A program made the position numbers and the translations under genes. Positions 34,470 to 45,000 of a stretch of DNA of 64,000 nucleotides are shown in pieces. How positions within the stretch are numbered: position 1 is the first letter of the stretch; every line of letters begins with the position of its first letter. The DNA comes from Nezara viridula (lineage: Eukaryota > Arthropoda > Insecta > Hemiptera > Pentatomidae), in the NCBI GenBank assembly GCA_928085145.1, contig OV725080.1:155703136-155767135 (forward strand), written 5' to 3'. The notes beneath the pieces were generated by a model that was given only the letters and a program-made list of their open reading frames with translations, was not told the DNA's origin and searched no databases.

Positions 34470-34870
34470 AGCGGTACCCAGAAGGGGGTTTCATGACGCA
34501 AGTTGCGCAATCAACATTTTTGAGGGAGGCACAACATTTTGATGGAATTTTAAATTTTTTAGGGAGCACATTTTCATATGGTTATGAATTTTCAGAATGA
34601 AAAGTTTCAAACCAGGAGACGAAAGGAGAGAAGAGAACAAAACACTAAAAGTGTAATCATATATGGGCTATGATTTTTTAAATCCCACTTTAGCTTGCAC
34701 TGTTATTAAGAAGAAGAGAGCAATAAAATATCTTGGAAGGGAGGGAGGTTTTAGGGGGGATGTGCACCTCTGTTGGAAGCTATAGTACTACAATGTATTA
34801 ATGATCCAGTGGAGGAAGAATTGGCGAACAGAAATAGAGTGGAGTTAGGAAGGCCTTTAATTTACGGCCA
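34470..34870 (-). repeat. Copy related to the interior of the 1829-2971 element
   Basis: 34480-34780 is an inverted, diverged match to 2220-2510 (GTTTCAAACCAGGAGAC against GTCACCTGGTTTGAAAC; AATAAAATATCTTGGAAG against CTTCCAAAATATTTTATT). It suggests that interior is itself a dispersed element. The following frame, …INDPVEEELANRNRVELGRP, is coding-like but unassigned. Confidence 0.45.
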
Positions 34871-35299
34871 AAGTACGAGTACAATAATTAAATCAGGCAC
34901 TTTCCTGAAAACCATAAAAACAGAACAGCTGGATCATGACAAAAAAATATAATTCTACTTGTTTCCACCAATCTTAAAAGAAAATACGATGACTTGAATA
35001 GGATTGCAAGGGTCAATTAATAATTATATTTCTCTGAACTTTTCAAAGAATCAGAGTCAAAACAACAATAAATTTCTTTGAATGGCTATAAATTTTCACG
35101 TTTCTATATTTTGGTTATTTATTAGTTGAAATATAAAACACACAGTAAAACAAACTTATGAAAGAAGTCTCATGACGTAGTTCTTTCCCTGTTATTGTAG
35201 ATAATCTTGTTTATGTTCTTATCTCTTGTTACTGATATACTTTCCAAAACGGAGGTTACTTAAGGCTATAATCGTAATGTCACATTTAAATTCATATAA
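34871..35299. other. Upstream region of TM2D2
   Basis: AT-rich sequence preceding the start codon. No convincing TATA box or initiator could be singled out. A TAA directly before the ATG closes the frame. Confidence 0.4.
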
Positions 35300-35451
35300 A
35301 TGATACTTAAGTTTATTTATATTATTGTATTCTTTACTTTCTTTAATCAAAACGTTAAATGTGCCCAAGCGGATCTAAATAAAAGTATATCATCCAGAGA
35401 CAAAGAAGAAGTGTATTTACCTTATGGCCCCAGAGTTATGTGTTCTTTTCT
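35300..35451 (+). CDS. TM2D2: TM2D2 exon 1
   Basis: Encodes the signal peptide and the start of the ectodomain (…YLPYGPRVMCSFL). The donor is CT|GTAAGT; the intron interrupts a leucine codon after its second base. Confidence 0.93.
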
Positions 35452-38400
35452 GTAAGTTTCACTTTTTTTCTTCTACTTTTGCTTTACCAATCATATTTAT
35501 TTTTGTGCTTGTAATAAACCTTTTTACACATTTAGGCAATTAAGGACTATCATGAAATAATAATGAAAATTGATCTCAGTACATAATAATATAATATAAC
35601 CCTTTTGTTAAATTATTTGTTTACCTTAATGTTAAGACATTTGAATACTATTTATAATAAAATTCTCATTTATATATATATTGATTATAATTGATGTGTA
35701 TATTCTTGTTTTTTTATTTCTTATCATATTTTTGATAATTGCCCAAATATATAATCAATGTAATATAAAGTTTACAATGAACTCCATTCAAATCTAATAT
35801 GGTTATACTTGTTCAATTACATTTTTCTTGTGTGTAAAACAATTTATTAAGGCTAAGCACTTCTTAATTAACTACAATTAATTGATTTTGTGTATACTAA
35901 ATTATTTATTAACTAATGACAATGAGTCATAATTTTATTTTTATTATTTTGCGGTATTCTTAGAAATAAATAATTGAGTTATTTAGTTTCAAAACAAATA
36001 TCCGTAAGTTAGTTAATAATTAAAAATCATTATCACTACTATAATCAGAGAGACATGTCGAATACTTATTGGTTTTTGCATTATTAATTTGTATGTTGCA
36101 ATAAGCTATATAGTATTGTTTATTTAAATTTCAAAGTTTTCTTTCTCAGTGCCTCTATCTAAAAATAAATTATTTTCCTATATGAAACAGGAAAACATCC
36201 TAACGTAATTGTGAAAAATACTAATTCCTATAATGACATTGGAGATTATTGAAGTGTTAACAAAGAGACAACATTATTTTCCAATATTTTCTCTTTCATA
36301 ATTGTGGGTTGATGATTGACTGTCGTGAATAATGAAGGGAAGGATGGTTGGAGTGATCAGTCAGAAATAAAAATGGCAAAAATAAATAATAATATTTATT
36401 TTAACATTTGCCGACGTTTCGACCTGAAGTTCAGGGCTGATCGAAGAGATTGCTTGAATAGAGTCACTCTTTTCTCTTTCTGTTTTGTACCTGTTACATT
36501 ATTTTTTTAAAAGTCTAACTGGTGTTTTTACAACTTCTCTTTTTTATTAAAGCTTAAAGTAAAATAAAGAATTCTTACTGCTCCAAATGCTCTAGATAAT
36601 GTACAAAGGAATTATATGTTCGTTGTAAACTGCTATTAGATTAGATTAAAGATATTATATTGGATCTCCATTGCAATGTATTACCAGTTTACCCAAATGG
36701 AAACAAAGATTTTGTAAATTTTTAAAAATATTAATTTAGATTGAAGGATGTTTGGCTGCTGTTCTGCATATCATGGGTGATAAATAGGCAGGACACAGTT
36801 AGTTATTAAGATTTTGATTTCCAACATTTCAACCCAAGCTGGTAGATCATCAGGGCTGAAAAATTTATGAAATCATTGTTATGATACAACTGATAATAGT
36901 TAATAATGTTAGATAGTAATGTATGAGTAATGATAATACATTAGTTATTATTACTCATACATCACTATTTACCATTATTAACTACTATCTGTTTTATCAT
37001 AATTATTATTCTAATGTCATAAATTTTTCAACCCTGATGATGACCCACAAACTTGAGTTGAAACGTTGGCAATAAAAATCTTACAAACTGACTGTCCTGA
37101 TTATTAATTTATATTAAACACTTATTTAATATTTGTATAGGCTTAAAAAAATTCAGAACTTATTTTAGAATCAAAAACTGATCATTTTTGTTTTATCTTG
37201 TTGAAAAATGTTCAAAAAAAATTTTTTTTTTATATATATCAATAGGTGTAAATAAAGTATAAGTTCGTGAGGCATTTTCCAGTTGTGTTCCTAATTAGGA
37301 AACATTGACCTGATCTGACTAAAGTGCGACTAGATGTGCAAGCTTTAATTTTTTCCTCTCGTCCCTTCCTGTAAACTCACTTAATTATTTCAATTGCCTT
37401 TAAAGAATTTAATATTTATGAATTTGTATCATTTCCGGTTGACAATTGTTATAGTCTGTATGGGAATCATTCTTTAAAAATGTTAGCTCACAGAAAACAG
37501 ATTAGGTTTAAGTATAAAATTATTAAATTAACGACAACAGTTACTTTTAATTATAATAGGACTAAAAAATGTCCTTTACGACCCTTGAAAGAATGAATTA
37601 TAGTGAAAGGAGCACTTATGGGGATGGGGTAACATAACCTTCATATATCAAATGAACAATAACACCCTTGTTACGTTTGTTTTATACAACACATGAACTA
37701 ACACAAGCTGCAAACATATATATTTTTTAGAAAAAAACTAACTGGTTATTACTCATCTTTTCTTGATTCCTAAGTACAATTGCTGAATGGGTGGTTTTGA
37801 TATTATAGGAAGAATGTCAGGTAGTTTCATAAAAAAATAAATAGCAATAGCAATATTTTTTTCAAATGTATTGAACATGTCTGTTACTGCTGGCTTATTT
37901 GAACCTTTAGAATTCCGGGAGGCCTTGATGTTTCTTGTGTTGGAGAACTGAAGGTCCCTTCTTCGGGTTTCACCAATAATTGAAGGGAAGCTTACCTTGA
38001 CGTTATCTCTTTTTAAGAAAGACTGATGTATATTTTTTCATCAGTCCATCTCCAAGACGGTGCGCATTGTGATTAAATGCTAGAGCGTATTTAAAGTGTT
38101 TATAAACAAAATACAAAGGTGTGTATATTAAAACAGAATTTTTTTAATAGAATATACACGTTTATTGCACAAAAATGCTACTATTTAATCCATCCTAGTC
38201 TACGGCTAAGTAAGGCTTGATCCTTAGGACTCTATCTTGTGCCAATTGTTTTCTTCTTGTCCAATCTATACCTCTTCAGTGAAAGGCTTCCCTTATTCCT
38301 CTCTCTCAGGTGCTGTTCTATTTTTTCTCTTAACTCTTTTAGACCCAGGTTGATTAGGATAGTGATATTCCTCACTCGGTCTCTCTTTGTTTTACCTTCG

Positions 38401-39581
38401 ACCCTACGGAGATAACGCATCTCCATTGCTTGGAGTTGGCTCTTACGTTTACCCATTGTGGTACAAGGCTTCTTGAATGTTAAAAAATATTTTATTCTTA
38501 ATATTTCCTGTTACTATAAGCTTCGACAAGCTTTCAATATGATCCTGCAGCAATTCTCTTAAAATGGTAACAAAAAACTAATTATGTCCCCGTATTGGAA
38601 GTTTGTAGGCAAATAACGTATTCAACATAATCAAAACAATTCCATTATATGAAGCTTTTATTGTTGAGTTGGAAATCTTTGCTATTTACCTACGAAACAA
38701 AATGGTGTCAATAATGCTGTTTAAATGTAACTATATTAACAATTTAAGACATTTATAGACAAATTCTTATTTCATATTTACACTCCTTGTAAACAAAACA
38801 AATAAACTTAGAAACTGATAAAAAATTACTGATTTTATTATGGTGGAATATCTTTTCATTTCTATTTGATGATTTTCAAATTTTTATCATGTGTTTACAT
38901 TATAAGCACCAATAACTTTAGTATCAAAAATAAAATTAATTTTCCATTTATTTAAGCCATGAATAAGCATAAATGGATCTTACTTAATTTTATTGATTTC
39001 AGGCCTATTGATTTCTTAGACTGTGATTCTCCTGTCGATCATAAAGGAAACAAAACTGCTAAAGAAGAAGCAGGTTATGGATGTGTGAAAGTAAGGGATT
39101 AATCATGATCCCATTTTATTTATTTTTTTATCAGTTAAATTTCATGTAAATATTTTTTTTTTTTCAGTTTGGTAATTATCGTTATGAAGATGTTGAAAGA
39201 GCTAAAGTGCAATGTGTTGTGTTGCCTCATATTGAGTGCTTTGGTGCAAGAACCTTTTATCGAGATGGTTTTCCCTGTATCAAGTAAGATTATATTATTA
39301 CTTAAAATTATTAAATTATATTTATTCATAAATACTAATGAATTAATGGTTGAATTTTACTTTTTAGATATGGTGGTTACTACTTCGTTACAACATTAAT
39401 GTACTCCATATTGCTTGGCTTTCTTGGGATGGACAGGTTTTGCTTGGGCCAAACCGGAACAGCCGTCGGTAAACTCCTAACTCTAGGCGGTGTCGGAATT
39501 TGGTGGATCGTGGATATAATTCTCTTAGTCACCAATGGCTTATTACCCGAAGATGGCAGTAATTGGAATGCCTATGCTTGA
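35300..39581 (+). CDS. TM2D2: TM2 domain-containing protein 2 (four coding exons)
   Basis: Exons 35300-35451, 39003-39090, 39168-39283 and 39368-39581 join in frame (GT-AG throughout) to a 189-residue protein. The in-frame TAA just before the ATG fixes the start. Residues 1-24 form a signal peptide (MILKFIYIIVFFTFF…). Residues 39-119 are the cysteine-rich ectodomain (C48, C58, C78, C96, C104, C117) with a possible N-glycosylation site NKT at 67-69. The TM2 domain follows: helix one about 122-140, the loop with the DRF motif at 141-143, and helix two about 155-174. The tail LPEDGSNWNAYA closes it. The whole ectodomain and TM2 region tracks human TM2D2 (214 residues) closely; the fly orthologue is amaretto. 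In flies TM2D proteins modulate Notch signalling at the membrane. Intron 1 is 3.55 kb and full of transposon debris; the others are under 90 bp. Confidence 0.95.
36300..36460 (-). mobile_element. Penelope-like terminal repeat fragment with damaged ribozyme
   Basis: The minus strand reads CCTGAACTTCAGGTCGAAAC then GTCGGCAAATG, identical in that part to the copy at 53850-53880. The CUGAUGA box is altered to CGAUCA (near 36437-36442), so the hammerhead core is lost. Upstream sequence matches 3751-3870. Confidence 0.55.
36823..36853 (-). ncRNA. Hammerhead-like ribozyme motif
   Basis: Minus strand: GCC, CUGAUGA, an imperfect stem II ending GGGUU, GAAAUGUU, then GG. The core boxes are kept, but the stem III palindrome ACGU has become AUGU. 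Confidence 0.45.
37034..37067 (+). ncRNA. Hammerhead-like ribozyme motif
   Basis: ACC, CUGAUGA at 37034-37040, U, an imperfect stem II opening GACCC and closing GAGUU, GAAACGUU, then GGC. CC/GG can start stem I. This is the sense-strand copy relative to TM2D2 and so would be present in its pre-mRNA. Confidence 0.5.
38190..38456 (-). pseudogene. RTE-like LINE fragment
   Basis: The frame at 38456-38232 gives KRKSQLQAMEMRYLRRVEGK then TKRDRVRN, the AMEM.(F/Y)LRR..G.TR.DR.RN block found after the reverse-transcriptase domain of insect RTE-type elements. The continuation is degenerate. Confidence 0.65.
39003..39090 (+). CDS. TM2D2: TM2D2 exon 2
   Basis: Encodes PIDFLDCDSPVDHKGNKTAK then EEAGYGCVK. 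The intron after it lies between codons. Confidence 0.93.
39168..39283 (+). CDS. TM2D2: TM2D2 exon 3
   Basis: Encodes FGNYRYEDVERAKVQCVVLP and HIECFGARTFYRDGFPCIK. A 77-bp intron precedes it with acceptor TTTTCAG. Confidence 0.93.
39368..39581 (+). CDS. TM2D2: TM2D2 exon 4, TM2 domain and stop
   Basis: Carries both transmembrane helices and the DRF motif in GFLGMDRFCLGQTGTAVGKL. The stop is TGA at 39579-39581. Confidence 0.95.
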
Positions 39582-39639
39582 CAAATAGGTCACTCGTTAT
39601 TTTTTAATGTAAGGAAGGAGAACACCACTCAATCAGAAT

Positions 39640-39651
39640 AATAAATTTATT
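39640..39651. terminator. Palindromic bidirectional poly(A) signal
   Basis: AATAAATTTATT is its own reverse complement, so it presents AATAAA to both converging genes, 59 bp past the TM2D2 stop and about 190 bp past the QDPR stop. QDPR has a second candidate at 39737-39742 (TTTATT on the plus strand). Confidence 0.6.
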
Positions 39652-39836
39652 TATACAAATAAAATATAAAAAGCTTCAAAATAACAAAAACATCTTAATA
39701 TTCAATATGATATTGTCTTGTATATAATGTATATAATTTATTGTAAATAACATCATATCACATTAGATATTTGTAAATTAATACATTTTTTTATGAATAA
39801 TTTTGTTGTGTTGATATTTTTCTCTTTGATTAAAAT

Positions 39837-39939
39837 CTATTCTACAACATATTTGGATTCATTATCCTTAGTGATTAAAGATACGAGACTTCCATTAGGT
39901 GGACGATCTCCAGGTACAGTAATCCATTTATGGAATAAT
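39837..39939 (-). CDS. QDPR: QDPR exon 6 and stop
   Basis: Encodes LFHKWITVPGDRPPNGSLVS, then LITKDNESKYVVE and TAG at 39839-39837. The first base completes a glutamate codon split by intron 5. Confidence 0.92.
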
Positions 39940-41989
39940 CTGAAACAAAAATTATAACTTTACTCAAGTGGTATCAACAATAAATGCAAGCATAATGAGG
40001 AACTAATAAATTAGTGATTTTTATTTAAAACTAGCTTTACCCGGCCAAGCGCTGCTGTGGCTTAGCCTGGCAAAATGAAAAATAAAGAAAATAGAAAGCA
40101 CATATGAGTAGATTAGTTGCAAAGGAAATCTGTCATTTTTAAAAAGTTGGAAAACAAATTTGTTTGTAAAATGGCTTCAATTTAAACTAATTCTAATGAT
40201 TTTTTTTCTCATGATTCAAATTGAACATTCATAATCATCTGAGTGAATACACCATCATTCATAATCATCAGAAACAGTCTGAGTTGAACTTATAAAACTA
40301 ATATAAAAAATGTATAATAGTATTGACCTACATAAGGAGAATCGTATAACTTCTTCAAATGATAATATCAATTACTGTAGAAATTATAAAATTTTCGTTT
40401 AATCAATAAAAAAAAAAAATGCTTGCCGACCTTCGGTACTGAGGAAGCAAAAGGAAATGGCCTTTTTTGAAGAGAAAGCAGTAAATGTTTAAAACTCTAT
40501 AACTCTGTAACGAACCGTACGATTTCGATGATTTTTTTTTTTATTTTGTCAGCAATTCAGAAAACTTTCATATAAATATGGGTATTATCGATCAAAAATT
40601 GTGTACGTTTTTAGTTATCGGCAAATAGAATATTGAATTAATCGTAACATTTTTCAGCTTGTTTTTGTGAAAGTATGTTATACACATAAATTAAAAGGGT
40701 ATCAAGAGGAAGACTTTAGCCAAGTTTCGTTAAAATCGGTAAAGCTGTTTTAGCGCTACAGTTTACAGCGACACATTTTTTTGCGGTTTTGAACAGAAAA
40801 TCATTTACATTTTTATTTTTTTTACAAATATAAAATTATCGCAAGACAGAAGTACTATGCCAGAAACCTTCCCAGGAGTATACAGAAAACTTTCATATAA
40901 ATATGGGTATTATCGATCAAAAATTGTGTACGTTTTTAGTTATCGGCAAATAGAATATTGAATTAATCGTAACATTTTTCAGCTTGTTTTTGTGAAAGTA
41001 TGTTATACACATAAATTAAAAGGGTATCAAGAGGAAGACTTTAGCCAAGTTTCGTTAAAATCGGTAAAGCTGTTTTAGCGCTACAGTTTATAGCGACACA
41101 TTTTTTTGCGGTTTTGAACAGAAAATCATTTACATTTTTATTTTTTTTACAAATATAAAATTATCGCAAGACAGAAGTACTATGCCAGAAACCTTCCCAG
41201 GAGTATACGGAACAACTTCCCAAAGTTTCATGGCAATCGGATGAACGGTTTAGTAATGCACAAAAGACAAACAGACAGACATACATTCATTTTTATATAT
41301 ATAGATAAATAAACAGATCATAAAAAAAGTAACAGCATTCAAAGGATATTTTTACTGATTTAATATCATCGGGTTTATTACAAAACGTAATTAAATACAT
41401 TTTTGATGAAGCTTAATATTGAAGTATGTTTTTTTAATAAAAGGCAAATCCTGTAATATACCAGAAATGGTTAAACTATGATGAACGAAAATGACATCAC
41501 AGAGGGAAAATTCATCAAAGTATTTAGTGATTTTATTTTTATATATGTTACTAAATGACTGAAATATACCTTCCAAGATTGGTTCAAAATTAATATAAAG
41601 TCGTAAAAATGTATACTAATATATAACGCTAAAGGGATAGTTAGAATGTGTTAATTTCAGGAACTAGCAGCAAATAAAAATAAATAAATGGATAGTTCTA
41701 ATAAGTAAACCAGAAGTACATATAAACAACTAGTCCTAGGGATGAGATGAATTTTTAAATTGTATAAACTAATTCGAACACAACAGAGCAATATTATATA
41801 GTGGGATTTAGTAAATAAAAATAATATGAATAAATAAGTAGAGAAACAGATAGAACAACGACAAGCTGAATAAAACAAATCTAGAATGCAAACCCGATTA
41901 TTTATCAACCTCATAAAGAGTATGTTACCAAATAACAAATTTACTCTATAATTTTAAATACAGCAGATAAAAATAACATATATATATAT

Positions 41990-42047
<58 letters not shown>

Positions 42048-45000
42048 GTGAGTTACCTGCTCTTATAATATTTGACCCTTTCAGTTGACAGAATAACGAA
42101 CTCCAATTTCAACATTTTTAATTATTAATTTTAGCGATATTTCTGGTGGAAAGTTTATACCTTTATTCACAGTTCTATATTTCTGCATTGCATTCACCAA
42201 CTCTGGAATCAACTTACTCACTGTCTATACAGATATTATAAACTTACCAACTAGAAATATCAATAGAATGACTTTACAAAAAAATGTTGAAATTGGAGTT
42301 AAACTGAAAGACCAATTTAATATTCCTATTCCCAACAGCCTTGACCAAACATTAGTAACTGTGACTTACACAATTTTGGGGCATATCATATCCTGAAGAG
42401 AGGGATAAAGATTCCCCAAACCGTTCATTAATAAATATTGATCAAAAAGTAATTATGATTATTTATTAAATTGACCTAAAGGCAAATAGTCTGGGAGTCC
42501 GTGATAAAAAACGTGTCATATTTCATACTAAGTTTTGTCCTTATAAATTGATAATATCCACAGGCCGATGAGAAAAATGAAAGTCTGCCAGCATGTAGCC
42601 GCTGGAATACAAAATGGTGGTTATGTGAAGATAGATAGAGATCCTACATAGGTTATAAGCGTATATAAAGCTATCAACTCTTTCAATTTATAGCATTTAC
42701 GGTCCTAAGACATGAAATAATAGTCAGTTACCCCAAACCGGTGGATTTCAAGTCGAAAAATTGAGTTAACGATTCAAAAAGTTTACTTTTTTTACTTATA
42801 TCAGTGAAAATATGCATTCTATCTACAATATTATGATATGTGAAGTTAAAGCTAACAAAACTAGCAATAGAAATTGTTATATTAGTTTTTTCGCTATACT
42901 CTATAGTTTCCTAACTCTTTATCTTTTCATTTTACGAAATAGTTATGAGGAAGAAAGTTGTTTAATATTAAATTTTCTTTAAAAATATATATTACTTTAT
43001 TACCTCATGTTCAACCATTTAAAGGCTAAAGCAATTATAACTTGATGATCAAACTCCGAAACTATACAGAAAAACTTACTTTTAGCAATTTTTGATATTA
43101 CACAGGTCTTAATCTGTATATAAGACAACGTACATGTGTATCCATTGGCTTATATAATACATATTTTTTTTTTCGTATATATATATAGATTAAGAGTTGT
43201 GTAATAAGGAAAATTGCGAAAAATAAGTTATTCCATATAGTTTCCATAGTTGCCACGGGCTCTAAGACTAAAATAAGTGTAAATAGATTATATAAAATAT
43301 CATACTCAGCAATAAACTCGAGAGGAGTCCAGGTAGATGTATCAGCTTTCGGCATCCATTTTCTATTCATTGGTGTGTCAAGAGTTACAGGAAGTATGGA
43401 TACAACTTGGGCTTTTGCAGGAAGACCGCTATTGTCACATGCCAAGGACTTGGTCAAATGGTGTACTGCTGCCTTTGCCATTCCATAACCGATCATTCCT
43501 GGAATATTATAAAACAAGATATTTAAAATGAATAAATATATTTCAGTGATTTTTGAAGATGTTAGTTGAAAATTTATTAATTGCAAGGAATATTAACATA
43601 CATCGAAATTTTTTTTGTTGAGAAAACTGATGAGATTTACTAAGATCAACAATAAAAGGGACATTCAGCAGATCTAATACGGCCGCTGTACAGCTGCATT
43701 CACAGTACCCATACACGAGCAGCATATTTCTGTACAGCGGCCGAATCAGATCTCCTGCAAATCCCATTTATCATTGACCTTAATAGTCAATTTAATCACT
43801 GTTTTCTCAAAACAATTTTGTCTACTTTATGATAGTGTATTTAGAATTTTATTATCTTTAACAGTTTTTGAGCAATTCCTTCTTATTCAATAAAAAATAT
43901 GACCACAAAAAATTGGTCTTAACTCCTTTTCCATTACAAATTGCTCCATGCATCAAATGAACTTTGTTGTTGGCAATTTTGCCTAGAACCTGCCCCTAGA
44001 GTTTGGCCTTATTATTATTAAGAACTGATATGCCCTGTAGATGAATAGCTACTTGTTTTCATATTATCAGATATTCATATATGTTTATTTCATACTAAAT
44101 TACTTTCTCTTATATTTCAAATGTTAGTCAGAGTTTATTCCAGAACTATTATCCACATACTTATTATTTTATGAGAAGGAGTTATTCGAGGGTGCGGTCA
44201 AATAAATAAGAAAATTAAAATATATAAATTATTTTAATTTTAGGCAAAAATTAAAATAATTTATATATTTTAATTTTCTTATTTATTTGATCGCACCCTC
44301 GACTAACTCCTTCTCATATTATATCAACGGTCAACCATCTCTACATCACTTATTATTTTAATTTTTTTTTAATGAAGTTTTAATTACTGTATAAATTGCA
44401 TTTTCACTTAATTTTTTATTATATTTAATGAGTCCCTTTTTCAAAAAACATGTAAAAATCTTAGGTTCTATGATGCATTATATTAATTAACCTGGAGTTC
44501 CCTTCAACGCTGCATTAGCACCAGTCAAAGTTAGAAAACCACCTTCCTTCAAAAACTTATTACTAAGTGATGCAGCAATAGAAGAACTCCAAACACTCTG
44601 CTTCCACATCAGATCTGAATTCTTTAAGAAATCTGAAACAAAATGAAAGTTGAATATCATAAATTTCAGAAAAAATTGGTCACTATAATTAACTCATTCC
44701 ATAACAAATATTACTATTTTCAAAAAGCCTTGTAAATAATCAATAACACAATACAGGTTCTTAAATTTTACACTCCTCCCACCAATTAATTAACTCCCTT
44801 AACCCACTTCTAAAATAGTGATTTACAGCTTTCTAATTCATGCATATGATGTAAGTTGATAAAAAATCAACTTTCTCACAAATTTTATAACTTCAAAAAA
44901 ATTTACCTTTTTTTTAGAAACATTTTAAATATCTAATATAATGTGTTAGAAGAAGCATTTTTTAAGCTTGATTAGCATTATTTATTTTAGAAAACTAAAC

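Larger units (their letters stand above)
36777..37110. repeat. Inverted repeat with two hammerhead-like motifs
   Basis: Imperfect arms of about 165 bp meet near 36947 (…TGTATGAGTAATGATAATAC / TTATTATTACTCATACA…). Each arm contains a motif, at 36823-36853 (minus) and 37034-37067 (plus). The outer ends carry the word ATCATGGGTGATAAATA also found at the Penelope margins at 25361 and 26569. It lies in TM2D2 intron 1, so it is transcribed within the pre-mRNA. Confidence 0.65.
35452..39002 (+). other. TM2D2 intron 1 with transposon debris
   Basis: Holds Penelope terminal fragments at 36300-36460 and 36777-37110 and an RTE tail at 38190-38456, otherwise AT-rich DNA. The acceptor is TTGATTTCAG. Confidence 0.85.

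Noticed and set aside
39399..39581. 60-codon frame as a separate small membrane protein
   Set aside because: It is the C-terminal part of TM2D2 exon 4, read from an internal methionine.
43098..43586. 162-codon open frame as a stand-alone protein
   Set aside because: Only its middle is coding (QDPR exon 5); both ends run into introns.
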